Source of the DNA: Hydrocarboniphaga effusa AP103
GTDB lineage: Bacteria > Pseudomonadota > Gammaproteobacteria > Nevskiales > Nevskiaceae
Direction of reading: 5' to 3'
DNA length: 64,000 nucleotides
NCBI RefSeq assembly: GCF_000271305.1
Contig: NZ_AKGD01000003.1
Location: forward strand, 310,001-374,000
Positions 1-9,076 of this stretch are shown one piece after another. The notes below the pieces were generated by a model. It did not search any database. It worked only from the letters and a program-made list of their open reading frames with translations, and had not been told where the DNA came from. The number at the start of each line of letters is the position of its first letter. Position 1 is the stretch's first letter. The position numbers and the translations under genes are program-made.

Positions 1-850
1 TGTGGCCCTTGGCGCGCGCGGTGGCGGCGTCTTCGGCATCGATGCCGGCGATCACGTCGAGCAGGATCGCCATGTCTTCGACGCTGCGCGCCATCGGGCC
101 CGCGGTGTCGCGCACGCTGTTGAGCGGCACCATGCCGCTGCGCGAAACCAGGCCCACGGTGGGACGCAGGCCGGCGAGCGCATTGTGCGCGGCCGGCATG
201 CGCACGCTGCCGCCGGTATCGGTGCCGATGCCGACGACACCGAAGCTCGCCGCGAGCCCGGCGCCGGTTCCACCCGACGATCCGCCGGTCGCGAACGCGG
301 TGTTGTACGGATTGCGCGCGTAGCCCGAGACCACCGAGTTGATGTTGTCTCCGCCGCCGCGTGCGAATTCCGACAGCGAGGCCTTGGCGATGATGATGCC
401 GCCCGCCGCCTTGATCTTCGCCACCACCGGCGAATCGGCCGGCGGGTAGTAGTTCTTCCAGCCCTGGAAGCCCGAGGTCATCGGCATGCCGGCCGCATCG
501 AGGTTGTCCTTGATCAGCACCGGAACGCCGTGCAGCGGGCCGACCGGCTTGCCGGTCTGCTTGAGCGCCGCATCGAGCGCGGCCGCGTCTTCGAGCGCCT
601 TCGGGTTCACCGTGATCAGCGCATTGATCAGCGGGCCTTGCTTGTCGTACGCGGCGATGCGCGCGAGATGCGCCTGCACCACTTCGACGGCGCTGGCTTT
701 TCCGCCGAGATACGCAGCCTGCAGTGCCGCGATGCTGGTTTCCTCGACCGGGAAGGCCGCTTGTGCGGCGGACGAGGCGGCGTAAAGCGCCGTCGCAGCG
801 ATCAAGCTGCGCGCCGCGCACAGCAATGCGGGGTTTCGCGTAAGAACCAT
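1..850 (-). CDS. Exported amidase-signature hydrolase (amidase 1), C-terminus beyond window
   Basis: Amide hydrolase of the amidase-signature family. The frame starts at the ATG complementary to 848-850 and runs off the left edge, so about 283 residues are present. Residues 1-31 form a Sec signal peptide ending in AQA. Lys114 lies in VLIKDN, the cis-serine Ser191 in GGSSGG, and the nucleophile Ser215 in GTDTGGSVR, 24 residues later as the family requires. The motifs are the canonical ones, closer to amidase 2 than to the SIRGP subfamily further right. It is divergently transcribed from amidase 2, with 147 bases between the starts. The substrate cannot be told from sequence. Identification as an amidase is firm; only the missing C-terminus limits it. 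Confidence 0.9.
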   Translation of the reverse strand, partial: MVLTRNPALLCAARSLIAATALYAASSAAQAAFPVEETSIAALQAAYLGGKASAVEVVQAHLARIAAYDKQGPLINALITVNPKALEDAAALDAALKQTGKPVGPLHGVPVLIKDNLDAAGMPMTSGFQGWKNYYPPADSPVVAKIKAAGGIIIAKASLSEFARGGGDNINSVVSGYARNPYNTAFATGGSSGGTGAGLAASFGVVGIGTDTGGSVRMPAAHNALAGLRPTVGLVSRSGMVPLNSVRDTAGPMARSVEDMAILLDVIAGIDAEDAATARAKGH

Positions 851-997
851 GAGGCGAGGTATCCAGGCGGGTGTCGCAGAATCAGACGGGCTCCATTCGC
901 CGACACCCCACCTCGACTCATCCCGCTGCATCGGTGCAGTGGGGTAAGGCCCCGATGTCCGCGTCTGATTGCAGACACACCTGCACACGATCCGACG

Positions 998-2677
998 ATG
1001 AAGACTCCACGCGCGCTGTCGAAATTGCTGCCAGACAAGACCCGGCTCTGCTGTGCGGCCGCGCTGCTGTGCGCCGCATCCACGCTCGATGCGGCCGACA
1101 AGCGCTTCGTGCTCGAAGAGGCGACGATCGCGGACATTCAATCGGCGATGCAGTCCGGCGCCCTGAGCTCCGAGCGTCTCGTGCAGCTGTACCTTGCGCG
1201 CATCGCGGTCTACGAAGACGGCGGGCCGAAGCTCAACGCCATCCTCAGCTTGAATCCACGCGCAGCCGAGCAGGCTGCGGCGCTCGATCGCGAACGCGCG
1301 GCCAAAGGCCCGCGCGGTCCGCTGCACGGCATTCCGGTACTGCTCAAGGACAACGTCGACACTTTCGATCTTCCGACCAGCAACGGCTCGGCGATTCTCA
1401 GGAACGCAATCCCACCCGACGACGCGGCGATCGCCAAAGCCCTGCGCGAAGCCGGCGCGGTGATCCTCGGCAAGGCGGCGATGGGCGAGTTCGCCGGCGG
1501 CAGCTACAACTCGGTCGGCGGGCAGACCGTCAATCCGTACGACTTCAAGCGGCACACGGGCGGATCGTCGAGCGGCTCGGGCGCGGCGATCGCGGCGAAC
1601 TTCGCGGTGCTCGCGGTCGGCACCGACACCAGCACGTCGGTGCGGGGACCGGCGGCCTACAACGGCATCGTCGGCCTGCGTCCGACCACGGGGCTGATCT
1701 CGCGCGACGGCATCGCGCCGAAGAATCTCAACTTCGATTCGGCCGGGCCGATGGCGCGCAGCGTCACCGACATGGCGCAGATGCTGAGCACCATCGCATT
1801 CAAGGATGCGGCCGACGAACTCGGCCTGCGCGTCTGGGACGAGATGGGGAAGCGCTATCCGGTCAAGAGCGGCCATCTCGATTTCACGCAGTATCTCGAC
1901 GCCGGTGCTTTGAAGGGCAAGAAGCTCGGCATCGTGCGCGATTTCTTCGGCGGCGATCCGGAGATCGACGCCCTAGCCGAACAGGCGATCGCGCAGATGC
2001 GCAGGCTCGGCGCGACGACGGTCGACATTCGCCTGGATGCCTCCTTCGTCAAGCACTATCTGGGCGGGGGCAATCGCGACATCCGGCGCTTGTCGGACTA
2101 TCGCTTCAGGGCCGATTGGGAGCGCTACCTGGCGACGTTCAAGGATCCCAAGCTGCCGAAGACCGTGGCCGAGATGGTGCGTCTCTACGAGACGGAGGTG
2201 ATGAAGTCACCGCTGCCGGTCGAAGACAGCGTGATGCGCCTGCTCAAGACCTCGCTGACCACGTCGACCGACGCGCCCGAGTACAAGATCTTCCTCAACG
2301 AGACGATGCCGAAGGCGACGGCCGACAAGCTCGCCGTATTCGAGCGTTACGGCGTCGATGCGCTGGTGTTTCCGTACTTCAGCAGCTTCGCTCCACCGAT
2401 CAAGAACCCGGTTTATGCGATCGAGGACAAGGCCTACGTGAGCTCGGAACTGCCGCAACCGGCAACCTTGTCGGGCTACAGCTCGGTGGGCTTTCCATCG
2501 GTGGTCGTGCCGATGGGCTTCGGCGGCCTGGGCCTGCCGATGGACATCACGATCTTCGGCAAGCCCTACGACGAACCCAAGCTGATCGGCATGGCCTACG
2601 CGTACGAACAGGCCACGCATCTGCGCAAGCCGTCGCCGCTCATGAAGCCGCTCAGCGGCGAGACGATTCGGTACTAG
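998..2677 (+). CDS. Exported amidase-signature hydrolase (amidase 2)
   Basis: Complete 559-residue amidase-signature enzyme. The open frame extends far upstream, but that part is antisense to amidase 1, so the ATG at 998 followed by a signal peptide (hydrophobic stretch about residues 17-33) is taken as the start. Lys117 sits in VLLKDN, cis-Ser190 in GGSSSGSG and nucleophile Ser214 in GTDTSTSVR, where the usual Gly-Gly before the serine has become Ser-Thr. Length and layout resemble secreted bacterial peptide-amidase-like proteins, but the substrate is not known. A degenerate copy of its C-terminal codons lies about 300 bases downstream (2924-2980). Confidence 0.9.
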   Translation: MKTPRALSKLLPDKTRLCCAAALLCAASTLDAADKRFVLEEATIADIQSAMQSGALSSERLVQLYLARIAVYEDGGPKLNAILSLNPRAAEQAAALDRERAAKGPRGPLHGIPVLLKDNVDTFDLPTSNGSAILRNAIPPDDAAIAKALREAGAVILGKAAMGEFAGGSYNSVGGQTVNPYDFKRHTGGSSSGSGAAIAANFAVLAVGTDTSTSVRGPAAYNGIVGLRPTTGLISRDGIAPKNLNFDSAGPMARSVTDMAQMLSTIAFKDAADELGLRVWDEMGKRYPVKSGHLDFTQYLDAGALKGKKLGIVRDFFGGDPEIDALAEQAIAQMRRLGATTVDIRLDASFVKHYLGGGNRDIRRLSDYRFRADWERYLATFKDPKLPKTVAEMVRLYETEVMKSPLPVEDSVMRLLKTSLTTSTDAPEYKIFLNETMPKATADKLAVFERYGVDALVFPYFSSFAPPIKNPVYAIEDKAYVSSELPQPATLSGYSSVGFPSVVVPMGFGGLGLPMDITIFGKPYDEPKLIGMAYAYEQATHLRKPSPLMKPLSGETIRY

Positions 2678-2758
2678 CGGTCACGAGGCAGGCGGCAAGC
2701 AACAAGCGGCAGCAAGCAAAGTACGCGATCTGCCCTCGTCACCTGGCAGCTTGCATCG

Positions 2759-2903
2759 GCCGTTCCTCTCTCCCGCCTGGCGGGAGAGAGTCCCCGCGTA
2801 GCGGGGGAGAGAGGGTTGCTCTGCAAGGTGAGCGCACTTTCCGGCCAGCCCCTCTCCCGGCGCTACGCGCCACCCTCTCCCACGAGTGGGAGAGGGGAAC
2901 GGC
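2759..2903. repeat. Intergenic inverted-repeat element, copy A
   Basis: The element begins GCCGTTCCTCTCTCCC and ends with the near-complement GGGAGAGGGGAACGGC. Inside are further small hairpins, including a CTCTCTCCCGCC/CGGGAGAGAG stem. A second copy with the same ends lies at 8875-9022. It has no coding capacity and resembles REP/MITE-like intergenic repeats of xanthomonads; that family assignment is inference. Confidence 0.7.
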
Positions 2904-2923
2904 GCAGCGAGTCCTGGTATCTG

Positions 2924-2980
2924 CACAGGCCGTCACCCCTCATGACGTCGCTCGCAGGCGAGACGATTCGGGATGGGTGA
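2924..2980 (+). pseudogene. Relic of an amidase C-terminal end
   Basis: Read in frame, this segment gives HRPSPLMTSLAGETIRDG followed by a stop. The end of amidase 2 reads RKPSPLMKPLSGETIRY followed by a stop. The match keeps reading frame, stop position and conservative changes, which points to the decayed 3' end of a duplicated amidase gene rather than chance. No further upstream coding sequence of the lost copy is recognisable, because the inverted-repeat element occupies that space. Confidence 0.55.
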
Positions 2981-3025
2981 TCGCAAAGCACGCGAGCCAT
3001 TTCGTTCGCGTATCGGCGACAGCAT

Positions 3026-3065
3026 AAAAAAGAACCGCAGCCCGGCCTGTGTTCCGGACTGCGGT
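3026..3065 (-). terminator. Rho-independent terminator of the amidase 3/4 operon
   Basis: On the minus strand a 12-bp stem (ACCGCAGTCCGG paired with CCGGGCTGCGGT, one G-T wobble) with an 8-base loop is followed by TTCTTTTTT. It begins 24 bases after the amidase 3 stop codon. Confidence 0.85.
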
Positions 3066-3089
3066 CGATCTAAAGCAGTGGAGTCGCGA

Positions 3090-4724
3090 TCAGATCGTCG
3101 GCTTCTGCCAGCCGCCGAATTCGCGCTCGATCTCGGACATGGCGGCGAGCACGATGTCCTCGCGCCAGGGCTGCGCGGTCAGCATCACGCCGAGCGGCAT
3201 CTTCTCGGGCGAGGTGCCCGCGCGGACCACGCCGCTCGGCCAGCCCGCGATGTTGTAAGTGGTGGTGAAGCCGGTGCCGCGCTTGCCTTCGCCGTCACGC
3301 GAACCGATCACCGGCGCCGGTCCGGTCGAAGGCGGGCAGACGATCAGGTCGTAGTCCTTGACCCAGGCGATCATCTTCGCGCGCCAGGCGTCGCGCTGTT
3401 CGAGCAGTTCGGTGAATTCGGCCGTGCCGATCAGCGGATAGTCGAAGCGGCGATTCGGGCCCGGCACCGTGGTGTGGTACTTCTCGGTCAGGCGCTTCTG
3501 CCAGGCGTTGCCGTCGCCTTCGCGCAGCTTGGTCGAAATATCCGCGATCGCCATCATGTCCGGCGGCCGCGATGCGGTGACGCTGCAGCCGAGTTTTTCG
3601 AGATGCTTGACGCAGCGCGTGATGGTCTCGATGACTTCGGCGGTCGGCTTCGTCGCCTCGCCTTTGTCGTCGCTGCCCATGTCGGTGTACCAGGCCACGC
3701 GCAGTCCCTTGAGCGCGACCTTGCCCGGATCGGCCCAGGGCATCGGCATGATGATGGCGTCCTTGTTGTCGGGGCCCGCGAGGATCGGCATCAGCAACAG
3801 CAGGTCTTCGACGCGCCGCGCCATCGGCCCGCCTTGCTGATACGAATCGAACACGCCGCCGTAGTCGACGATATGACCGGTGCGCGGCACGCGGCCCGTC
3901 GTCGGCTTGATGCCGGCGATGCCGTTGGCATGCGCAGGCCCGCGGATCGAGCCGCCGAAGTCGGTGCCGATGTCGAACGGTGAGCCGCCGGCCGCGATGA
4001 TCGCGCCGCCACCGCCGGTCGAGCCCGAAGTCGAGCGTGTCTGATCGTAGGGATTGCGCGACATGCCGTAGATGATGTTGACGGTGGTGCCCATGCCGCT
4101 GACGCCGCCGAGCGTGAATTCCGGCGTGTTGGTCTTGCCCATCAGGATCGCGCCGGCTCCGCGCAGTCGCGCGACCACGGTCGCATCCTTGTCGGGAATG
4201 AAGAAAGCGCGGCCCTGCGTGCCTCCGGTGGAGATCACCTCGGCGGTGTCCCACGAATCCTTGATCGTCATCGGCACGCCGTGCAGCGGCCCGCTGACCT
4301 GGCCCCTGGCGAGCGCCGCGTCGGCCGCATCAGCCTCTTTGTAGGCGCGATCGCGGCAGAACTGCACGACCGCGTTCAACTTGGGATTCACCGCGTCGAT
4401 GCGTGCGTAGCAGGCGGTGAGCAGCTCGCGCGCGGAGATTTTCTTGTCGCGAATCATCTGCGCCATCGTCGTCGCCGAGGCGAACACGATCTCGCTGTCG
4501 ACCGGCGTCGTGCTCGTGGTCGAAGCGACGCCCGCGCTGCCGGCGGGAACGGCCGCATCTTTGGACTTGCCGCAAGCGGCGAGCGCCGCGCTGGCCGCTG
4601 CGGCTCCGAACAACAGCGCGCGGCGCGAACGCGTCCTGCTGCTTGCCGTGCTGTCCTGCGCTGCGGATTCCACATCGGATTGCAGGTGCTCCGCAGGTGC
4701 TTCATCGCGATCAAAATCGTTCAT
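3090..4724 (-). CDS. Tat/lipoprotein amidase-signature hydrolase (amidase 3)
   Basis: 544-residue amidase-signature enzyme. An N-region with two arginines (RSRRALLFG, residues 32-40) leads into a hydrophobic stretch and the lipobox ALAACGK with Cys51, so it is probably a Tat-exported lipoprotein. Lys155 (TIKDSWDT), cis-Ser235 (GSTGGGG) and Ser259 (GTDFGGSIRGP) make the triad with the normal 24-residue serine spacing. It shares GRVPRTGHIVDYGG and a C-terminal GGWQKPTI with amidases 4, 7, 8 and 9, which defines a local subfamily. It is the second gene of a two-gene operon, 42 bases after amidase 4, and is followed by a strong terminator. Substrate unknown. Confidence 0.92.
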   Translation of the reverse strand: MNDFDRDEAPAEHLQSDVESAAQDSTASSRTRSRRALLFGAAAASAALAACGKSKDAAVPAGSAGVASTTSTTPVDSEIVFASATTMAQMIRDKKISARELLTACYARIDAVNPKLNAVVQFCRDRAYKEADAADAALARGQVSGPLHGVPMTIKDSWDTAEVISTGGTQGRAFFIPDKDATVVARLRGAGAILMGKTNTPEFTLGGVSGMGTTVNIIYGMSRNPYDQTRSTSGSTGGGGAIIAAGGSPFDIGTDFGGSIRGPAHANGIAGIKPTTGRVPRTGHIVDYGGVFDSYQQGGPMARRVEDLLLLMPILAGPDNKDAIIMPMPWADPGKVALKGLRVAWYTDMGSDDKGEATKPTAEVIETITRCVKHLEKLGCSVTASRPPDMMAIADISTKLREGDGNAWQKRLTEKYHTTVPGPNRRFDYPLIGTAEFTELLEQRDAWRAKMIAWVKDYDLIVCPPSTGPAPVIGSRDGEGKRGTGFTTTYNIAGWPSGVVRAGTSPEKMPLGVMLTAQPWREDIVLAAMSEIEREFGGWQKPTI

Positions 4725-4766
4725 GGCTCGCTGGTCTCAAGAATGGGGCTTCGTGGTGAGCGCAGC

Positions 4767-6308
4767 TCAGATCGTGGGCTTCTGATAACCGCCGGTGCCG
4801 GCTTCGACGAAGGCCGCAGCCGCGAGCGCGACGTCTTCGCGCAGCGGCTTGGCGATCATCTGCACGCCGATCGGCAGGCCTTCGGGCGAAGTGCCGGCGC
4901 GCACGACGGAACCCGGCCAGCCGGTGTTGTTGTAGGTGGGCGTGTAGCCGTAGTTGCCGGGCGGCGGCGTGAGTGCCTTGGGCTGATCGGGCCAGGGTTC
5001 GGCCGGCGTCGGGTTCACCGGCGCGATGATCAGATCGTACGGCGCGAACCACTGCGCGAACTTCGAGCGATTGGCGTCGAAGGCTTCGGCCAGGCGCGTG
5101 AATTCGGGCGTCGGCGCACGCGGCGTGTCGACGAGGCTGATCACCGGCGAGGCGGTCATGGTGCCGTACTTGGCGAGCATCCGCTTGACCCATTCGCGAC
5201 CATCGGCGGTCGACAGCGCGTTGCGCAGTTCGTGCGATTCCTTGATCAGATCCTTCGGGCAATCTTCGACGACGCTGACGCCGAGATCCTTGAACAGCCC
5301 GACCACTTTCATCACCGCGGCGCGCGTCTCGGGCGTGCAGGGCTTGGCGCTGCCGTTCTCGACGTAGTACGCGATCCTGATCTTCTTGAGGTCGATGGAC
5401 GAAGCCGGCGTCCACGGCGCCGGGAGAATCGCAGCGTCGAGATAATCGGGGCCCGCGATGATCGAGGTGATCAGCTCCAGATCCTCGCTCCAGCGCGCGA
5501 GCGGGCCGACGACCTGGAAGGCATCGAAATAGCCGCCGTAATCGACGATATGTCCGGTGCGCGGTACGCGGCCGGTGGTGGGCTTGAGCCCGGTGATGCC
5601 GCAGAAATGCGCGGGCCCGCGGATCGATCCGCCGAAGTCGGTGCCGATGTCGAACGGTGAGCCGCCGGCCGCGATGATCGAGGCGCCGCCGCCCGTCGAG
5701 CCGCCGGGCTGATAGCCGATCTTGTACGGGTTGTGCGTCTTGCCGAAGATCAGGTTCGTGGTCATGCCGGACAGCGTGAGTTCGGGCGTATTGGTCTTGC
5801 CCATGACGATGGCGCCGGCCTGGCGCACGCGCGCGACCACGGTCGCATCGCGCACGCCGACATATTCGGTGCGGCCGGTGGTGCCGCCGGTGCTGCGCAC
5901 GCCCTGTGTCTCGAGCGAATCCTTGATCGTGCACGGAACGCCGTGCAGCGCGCCCATGCTCTTGCCCGCCGCGAGCATCGAATCGGCTTCGGCGGCTTCC
6001 TGCAGCGCGCGCTCGGCGCAGAGCGTGACCACGGCATTCAACTTCGGATTCACCGCTTCGATGCGCGCCAGATAGGCCTTGGTGAGCTCCACCGACGAAA
6101 TCTGCTTGCTGCCGATCATCGCCGCGAGACGCGTCGCCGAGGTGTAGAGAATGTCGTCCGGAATGCTCGCTTTCGCGGCCTGCGCTTCGGCGCGCAGGGT
6201 TGCCGCAAAGCCGCTTGCCGCCACCGCGGCCGCGCCGGACTGGATCAGGAACTGACGTCGCGTGCTGCGGCCCAACCGCATCGCGCGCCTGTCGTTCGTT
6301 GCGCTCAT
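4767..6308 (-). CDS. Tat-exported amidase-signature hydrolase (amidase 4)
   Basis: 513-residue amidase-signature enzyme. The signal contains STRRQFLIQ (residues 15-23) followed by an alanine-rich core and AQA, a typical Tat leader. The catalytic residues are Lys129 (CTIKD), cis-Ser204 (GGSTGGG) and Ser228 (GTDFGGSIR). It is closest to amidase 3, sharing SPFDIGTDFGGSIRGPAH and the end GGYQKPTI. The start is supported by GGGAGAGGG just upstream of the ATG. It is the first gene of the operon with amidase 3 and is divergent from the large amidase 5, across a 243-base gap in which no clear promoter could be assigned. Confidence 0.92.
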   Translation of the reverse strand: MSATNDRRAMRLGRSTRRQFLIQSGAAAVAASGFAATLRAEAQAAKASIPDDILYTSATRLAAMIGSKQISSVELTKAYLARIEAVNPKLNAVVTLCAERALQEAAEADSMLAAGKSMGALHGVPCTIKDSLETQGVRSTGGTTGRTEYVGVRDATVVARVRQAGAIVMGKTNTPELTLSGMTTNLIFGKTHNPYKIGYQPGGSTGGGASIIAAGGSPFDIGTDFGGSIRGPAHFCGITGLKPTTGRVPRTGHIVDYGGYFDAFQVVGPLARWSEDLELITSIIAGPDYLDAAILPAPWTPASSIDLKKIRIAYYVENGSAKPCTPETRAAVMKVVGLFKDLGVSVVEDCPKDLIKESHELRNALSTADGREWVKRMLAKYGTMTASPVISLVDTPRAPTPEFTRLAEAFDANRSKFAQWFAPYDLIIAPVNPTPAEPWPDQPKALTPPPGNYGYTPTYNNTGWPGSVVRAGTSPEGLPIGVQMIAKPLREDVALAAAAFVEAGTGGYQKPTI

Positions 6309-6551
6309 CGACCCTCTCCCTTGCTCGTTGCCATCGAATGCTGATGTCGGACATCGACGCCACGCAGGCGCGTTCCGATGAATCAGACGACGGGCCTGCG
6401 GCTTCCCCTACCACCGCGCTTTCGCGCCCGGGCGAAACTTCGAGCGGCCCGCGCCGAACTGCGAACGACGAGCGGGTAGGGGACTGCGATTCGTAATCGT
6501 CCGATTCGTTGGATGCGGAAAAACAGCAGTGCTCATCGGGGAGGAATCGGG

Positions 6552-8867
6552 ATGCCTACAGTTTCAACAGTTTCATTGTTCGAGCGGTCCGGCTGGCGCC
6601 GGAATCTGTTGTTGCTCGTGGCGATGGCTTGCGCGGCGGTCAGCGGCGCGGCACAGGCCTTCAAGCTCGAAGAGACTTCGATCGAGCAGATCCACGCCGG
6701 CATCCGCGCGGGCGAAACCACTTGCCAGCAAGTCGTCGAGGCTTATCTCGCACGAGCCAAGGCCTACAACGGCGTCTGCACCCGGCTCGTCACGGCCGAT
6801 GGCGCGGCGGTCGACGCGGCGCTCGGCACGCAGCGCGCGGGTTCGCCGATCAAGTTTCCGACCGAGACCGTCGGCATTCGCACGCTGGTGCCGGACTTCG
6901 ATCGCTACAAGGGCAAGACGCCGGACTACGGGCACATGGAGGCGACGCTGTCCGATCCTTCCGTGAAGCAGCAGTACGGCATGGTCGCCGGCATCGCGGG
7001 CGCCAGGCAGATCAACGGGCTCGACACGATCAACCTGCGCGGCGAGCGCTCGGTGAGCTGCAAGGCCGAATGCGATGCGGCGAGCGGCAAGCTGCCCGCG
7101 CAATGCCCCAAGGCTTGCGAGGCCTTTCGCAAGCTACCCGATGCGATCGAAACCGCAGCCGCGCTCGACAAGCAGTACGGACGCAATCCCGATACGCAGA
7201 AGATGCCGCTGTACTGCGTGCCGATGTCGTTCAAGGCCGTCTATGACGCCAAGGACATGCGCTCCACGGGCGGTGGCGACGTGAAGTACGCCACCGACTT
7301 CGCACCGCGCGACGGCACCATGGTGTCGCGCCTGCGTGATTCCGGCGCGATCGTCTACGCGCACGCGGTGAATTCCGAATACAACGGCGGCAGCGGCGAC
7401 CCGGGCGGCGACGCCAAGGTCGAGAAGCCCAACTTCGGCACCGGCGGCGCGCGCGAAACCTGGGGCGGGGCGACCTGCAACCCCTACGACACCGAGCGCG
7501 AAACCGGCGGCTCCTCGGGTGGCTCGGGCACTTCGGTCGCGGCCAACCTGGTGGTCTGCTCGATCTGCGAAACCACCGGCGGATCCTGCCGCAATCCGGG
7601 CACGCACAACGGCGTCGTCAACTTCGTGCCGACCAAGGGCATGATCTCGTATGGCGGCGCGATCGGCGCCAATCCGTACCAGGATCGGCCGGGCATCCTG
7701 TGCAAGTCGGTGAAGGACGCGGCGACGGTGTTCGATGCCTTCCGCGATCGCAAGACCGGCGAATACTTCGACGAACGCGACCCGTATACCGCGCTGCCGC
7801 CTGCGTTCACGTCGAAAGCCTCGTACGTGTCGGCGATCACGCCGGCCGGTGCGAGCAAGCCGCTCGCGGGCCTGCGCATCGGCGTCGTGCGCGAGCTGTT
7901 CGTCAAGATCGCGCCCAGCGACGCGGCGATCATCGATGGCGTCGACGGCCAGCTCAAGGTGCTCAAGGATCTGGGCGCCGAACTCGTCGAGACCACCGAT
8001 CCGCAGTTCAAGGACGATCCGACGATTCCGAACGTGAAGTTCGGCTTCCAGGAGGCGATGGCCGAAGTCATTCCGTTCCACATGCCGGAGGTTCTGTCGT
8101 GGAAGGGCGCCGATGGCAAGCCCGAATTCAGCGTGCCGGGCTGGGACGTGACGAGCCGCAAGTACCTCGTCGCCGCGGCGAACCACAAGGCCCCGTGGCC
8201 CGCGAACCTCAATCTGCGCCGCATCATGGGCAATCCGCCGGAAGGCCCGGACAGCGTCACCGGTTATACCTTCGCGTTCGACATGGAGAAGTATCTCAAC
8301 GCACGCGGCGACGCCACCGTCTACGACTGGGCCACGCTCAACGCCAACGCCAGATACTTCACCGATGCCAAGCGCGCCTCGGCGAAGAACTGGGAGAACA
8401 AGGCGATCGATCCAAAGACCTACGACACCACGTACACCATGAAGCGCCGCGATGCGATGCGCATGGCGATGATCAAGCTCATGCGTCAGAACGATATCGA
8501 CGTGCTGGTGAATCCGCCCCTGTCGACCTTGCCCGCGAAGATCGGTGGAGCCAACGAGCCGAATCGCGATCTGCGTTCGGGCTTCGGCTACGGTGCGCGC
8601 CTCGGCATTCCCGAAGTGTTCGTGCCGGCCGGCTTCGCGACGAGCATGATCGAGCCGAAGTATGCGCTGAGCGCCGATGGAACGCGCTACGACACCGTAG
8701 CCGGCACCAAGCCGACCGCACTCGCGAATCCGCTGCCGTACAACATCGCGTTCTGGGCCGCGCCGGGTGAGGAAGCGCTGCTGCTCAAGGTGGGTTCCGC
8801 GTATGAAGCGGCGACGCATCATCGCAAGCCACCGAAGGACTTCGGCCCGCGCGCGGGCGAGCCTTAA
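6552..8867 (+). CDS. Large cysteine-containing secreted amidase-signature hydrolase (amidase 5)
   Basis: 771 residues, about 250 longer than the other amidases here. The start at 6552 is chosen for the GGGGAGGAAT ribosome site; an upstream in-frame ATG at 6513 lacks one. A Sec signal ends near residue 36 (AAQA). After the usual N-terminal helix (GETTCQQVVEAYLARAKAYNG) there is an insertion of about 130 residues with Cys170, Cys174, Cys185 and Cys189 before the catalytic Lys228 (MSFKAVYD). Cis-Ser321 is in GGSSGGSG and Ser345 in TTGGSCRNPG, again 24 apart. The many cysteines suggest disulfides in the periplasm. Amidase 6 is its tandem paralogue. Confidence 0.88.
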   Translation: MPTVSTVSLFERSGWRRNLLLLVAMACAAVSGAAQAFKLEETSIEQIHAGIRAGETTCQQVVEAYLARAKAYNGVCTRLVTADGAAVDAALGTQRAGSPIKFPTETVGIRTLVPDFDRYKGKTPDYGHMEATLSDPSVKQQYGMVAGIAGARQINGLDTINLRGERSVSCKAECDAASGKLPAQCPKACEAFRKLPDAIETAAALDKQYGRNPDTQKMPLYCVPMSFKAVYDAKDMRSTGGGDVKYATDFAPRDGTMVSRLRDSGAIVYAHAVNSEYNGGSGDPGGDAKVEKPNFGTGGARETWGGATCNPYDTERETGGSSGGSGTSVAANLVVCSICETTGGSCRNPGTHNGVVNFVPTKGMISYGGAIGANPYQDRPGILCKSVKDAATVFDAFRDRKTGEYFDERDPYTALPPAFTSKASYVSAITPAGASKPLAGLRIGVVRELFVKIAPSDAAIIDGVDGQLKVLKDLGAELVETTDPQFKDDPTIPNVKFGFQEAMAEVIPFHMPEVLSWKGADGKPEFSVPGWDVTSRKYLVAAANHKAPWPANLNLRRIMGNPPEGPDSVTGYTFAFDMEKYLNARGDATVYDWATLNANARYFTDAKRASAKNWENKAIDPKTYDTTYTMKRRDAMRMAMIKLMRQNDIDVLVNPPLSTLPAKIGGANEPNRDLRSGFGYGARLGIPEVFVPAGFATSMIEPKYALSADGTRYDTVAGTKPTALANPLPYNIAFWAAPGEEALLLKVGSAYEAATHHRKPPKDFGPRAGEP

Positions 8868-8874
8868 GCACTGC

Positions 8875-9022
8875 GCCGTTCCTCTCTCCCGCGTGCGGGA
8901 GAGAGTCCCTCGCGCCAGCGAGGGGAGTGAGGGAGCACCGCTGGGATTGTGCGTGCTATCGAAGCGTGATCCCTCACCCGGCGCTGTCGCGCCACCCTCT
9001 CCCGCACGCGGGAGAGGGGAAC
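8875..9022. repeat. Intergenic inverted-repeat element, copy B
   Basis: Second copy of the element seen at 2759-2903. It begins GCCGTTCCTCTCTCCCGC and ends GCGGGAGAGGGGAAC, with internal sub-hairpins such as CTCTCCCGC/GCGGGAGAG. It lies between amidases 5 and 6 and ends just upstream of the amidase 6 ribosome site. Confidence 0.7.
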
Positions 9023-9064
9023 AGCAGCGACGAGCATCGCTTTCTAATCCGATCTCACCGAGCC

Positions 9065-9070
9065 AGGGAG
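9065..9070 (+). promoter_or_regulatory. Ribosome binding site for the TTG start of amidase 6
   Basis: AGGGAG lies six bases before the TTG at 9077. It decides the start in a frame that is open much further upstream through the repeat element. Confidence 0.6.
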
Positions 9071-9076
9071 AGCATC

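Larger units (their letters stand above)
2678..3025. other. Non-coding gap between amidases 2 and 3
   Basis: This stretch between convergent genes contains a tract rich in GCAAGC-type words just after amidase 2, then a 145-base inverted-repeat element (2759-2903), then a relic of an amidase 3' end (2924-2980). No intact gene was found on either strand. Confidence 0.6.

Noticed and set aside
2..997. Long upstream extension of the amidase 2 reading frame
   Set aside because: It is antisense to amidase 1, its translation is Arg/His-rich without family features, and the signal peptide begins at 998.
871..3027. 718-codon plus-strand frame overlapping amidase 2
   Set aside because: Out-of-frame shadow of amidase 2; low-complexity Arg-rich product.
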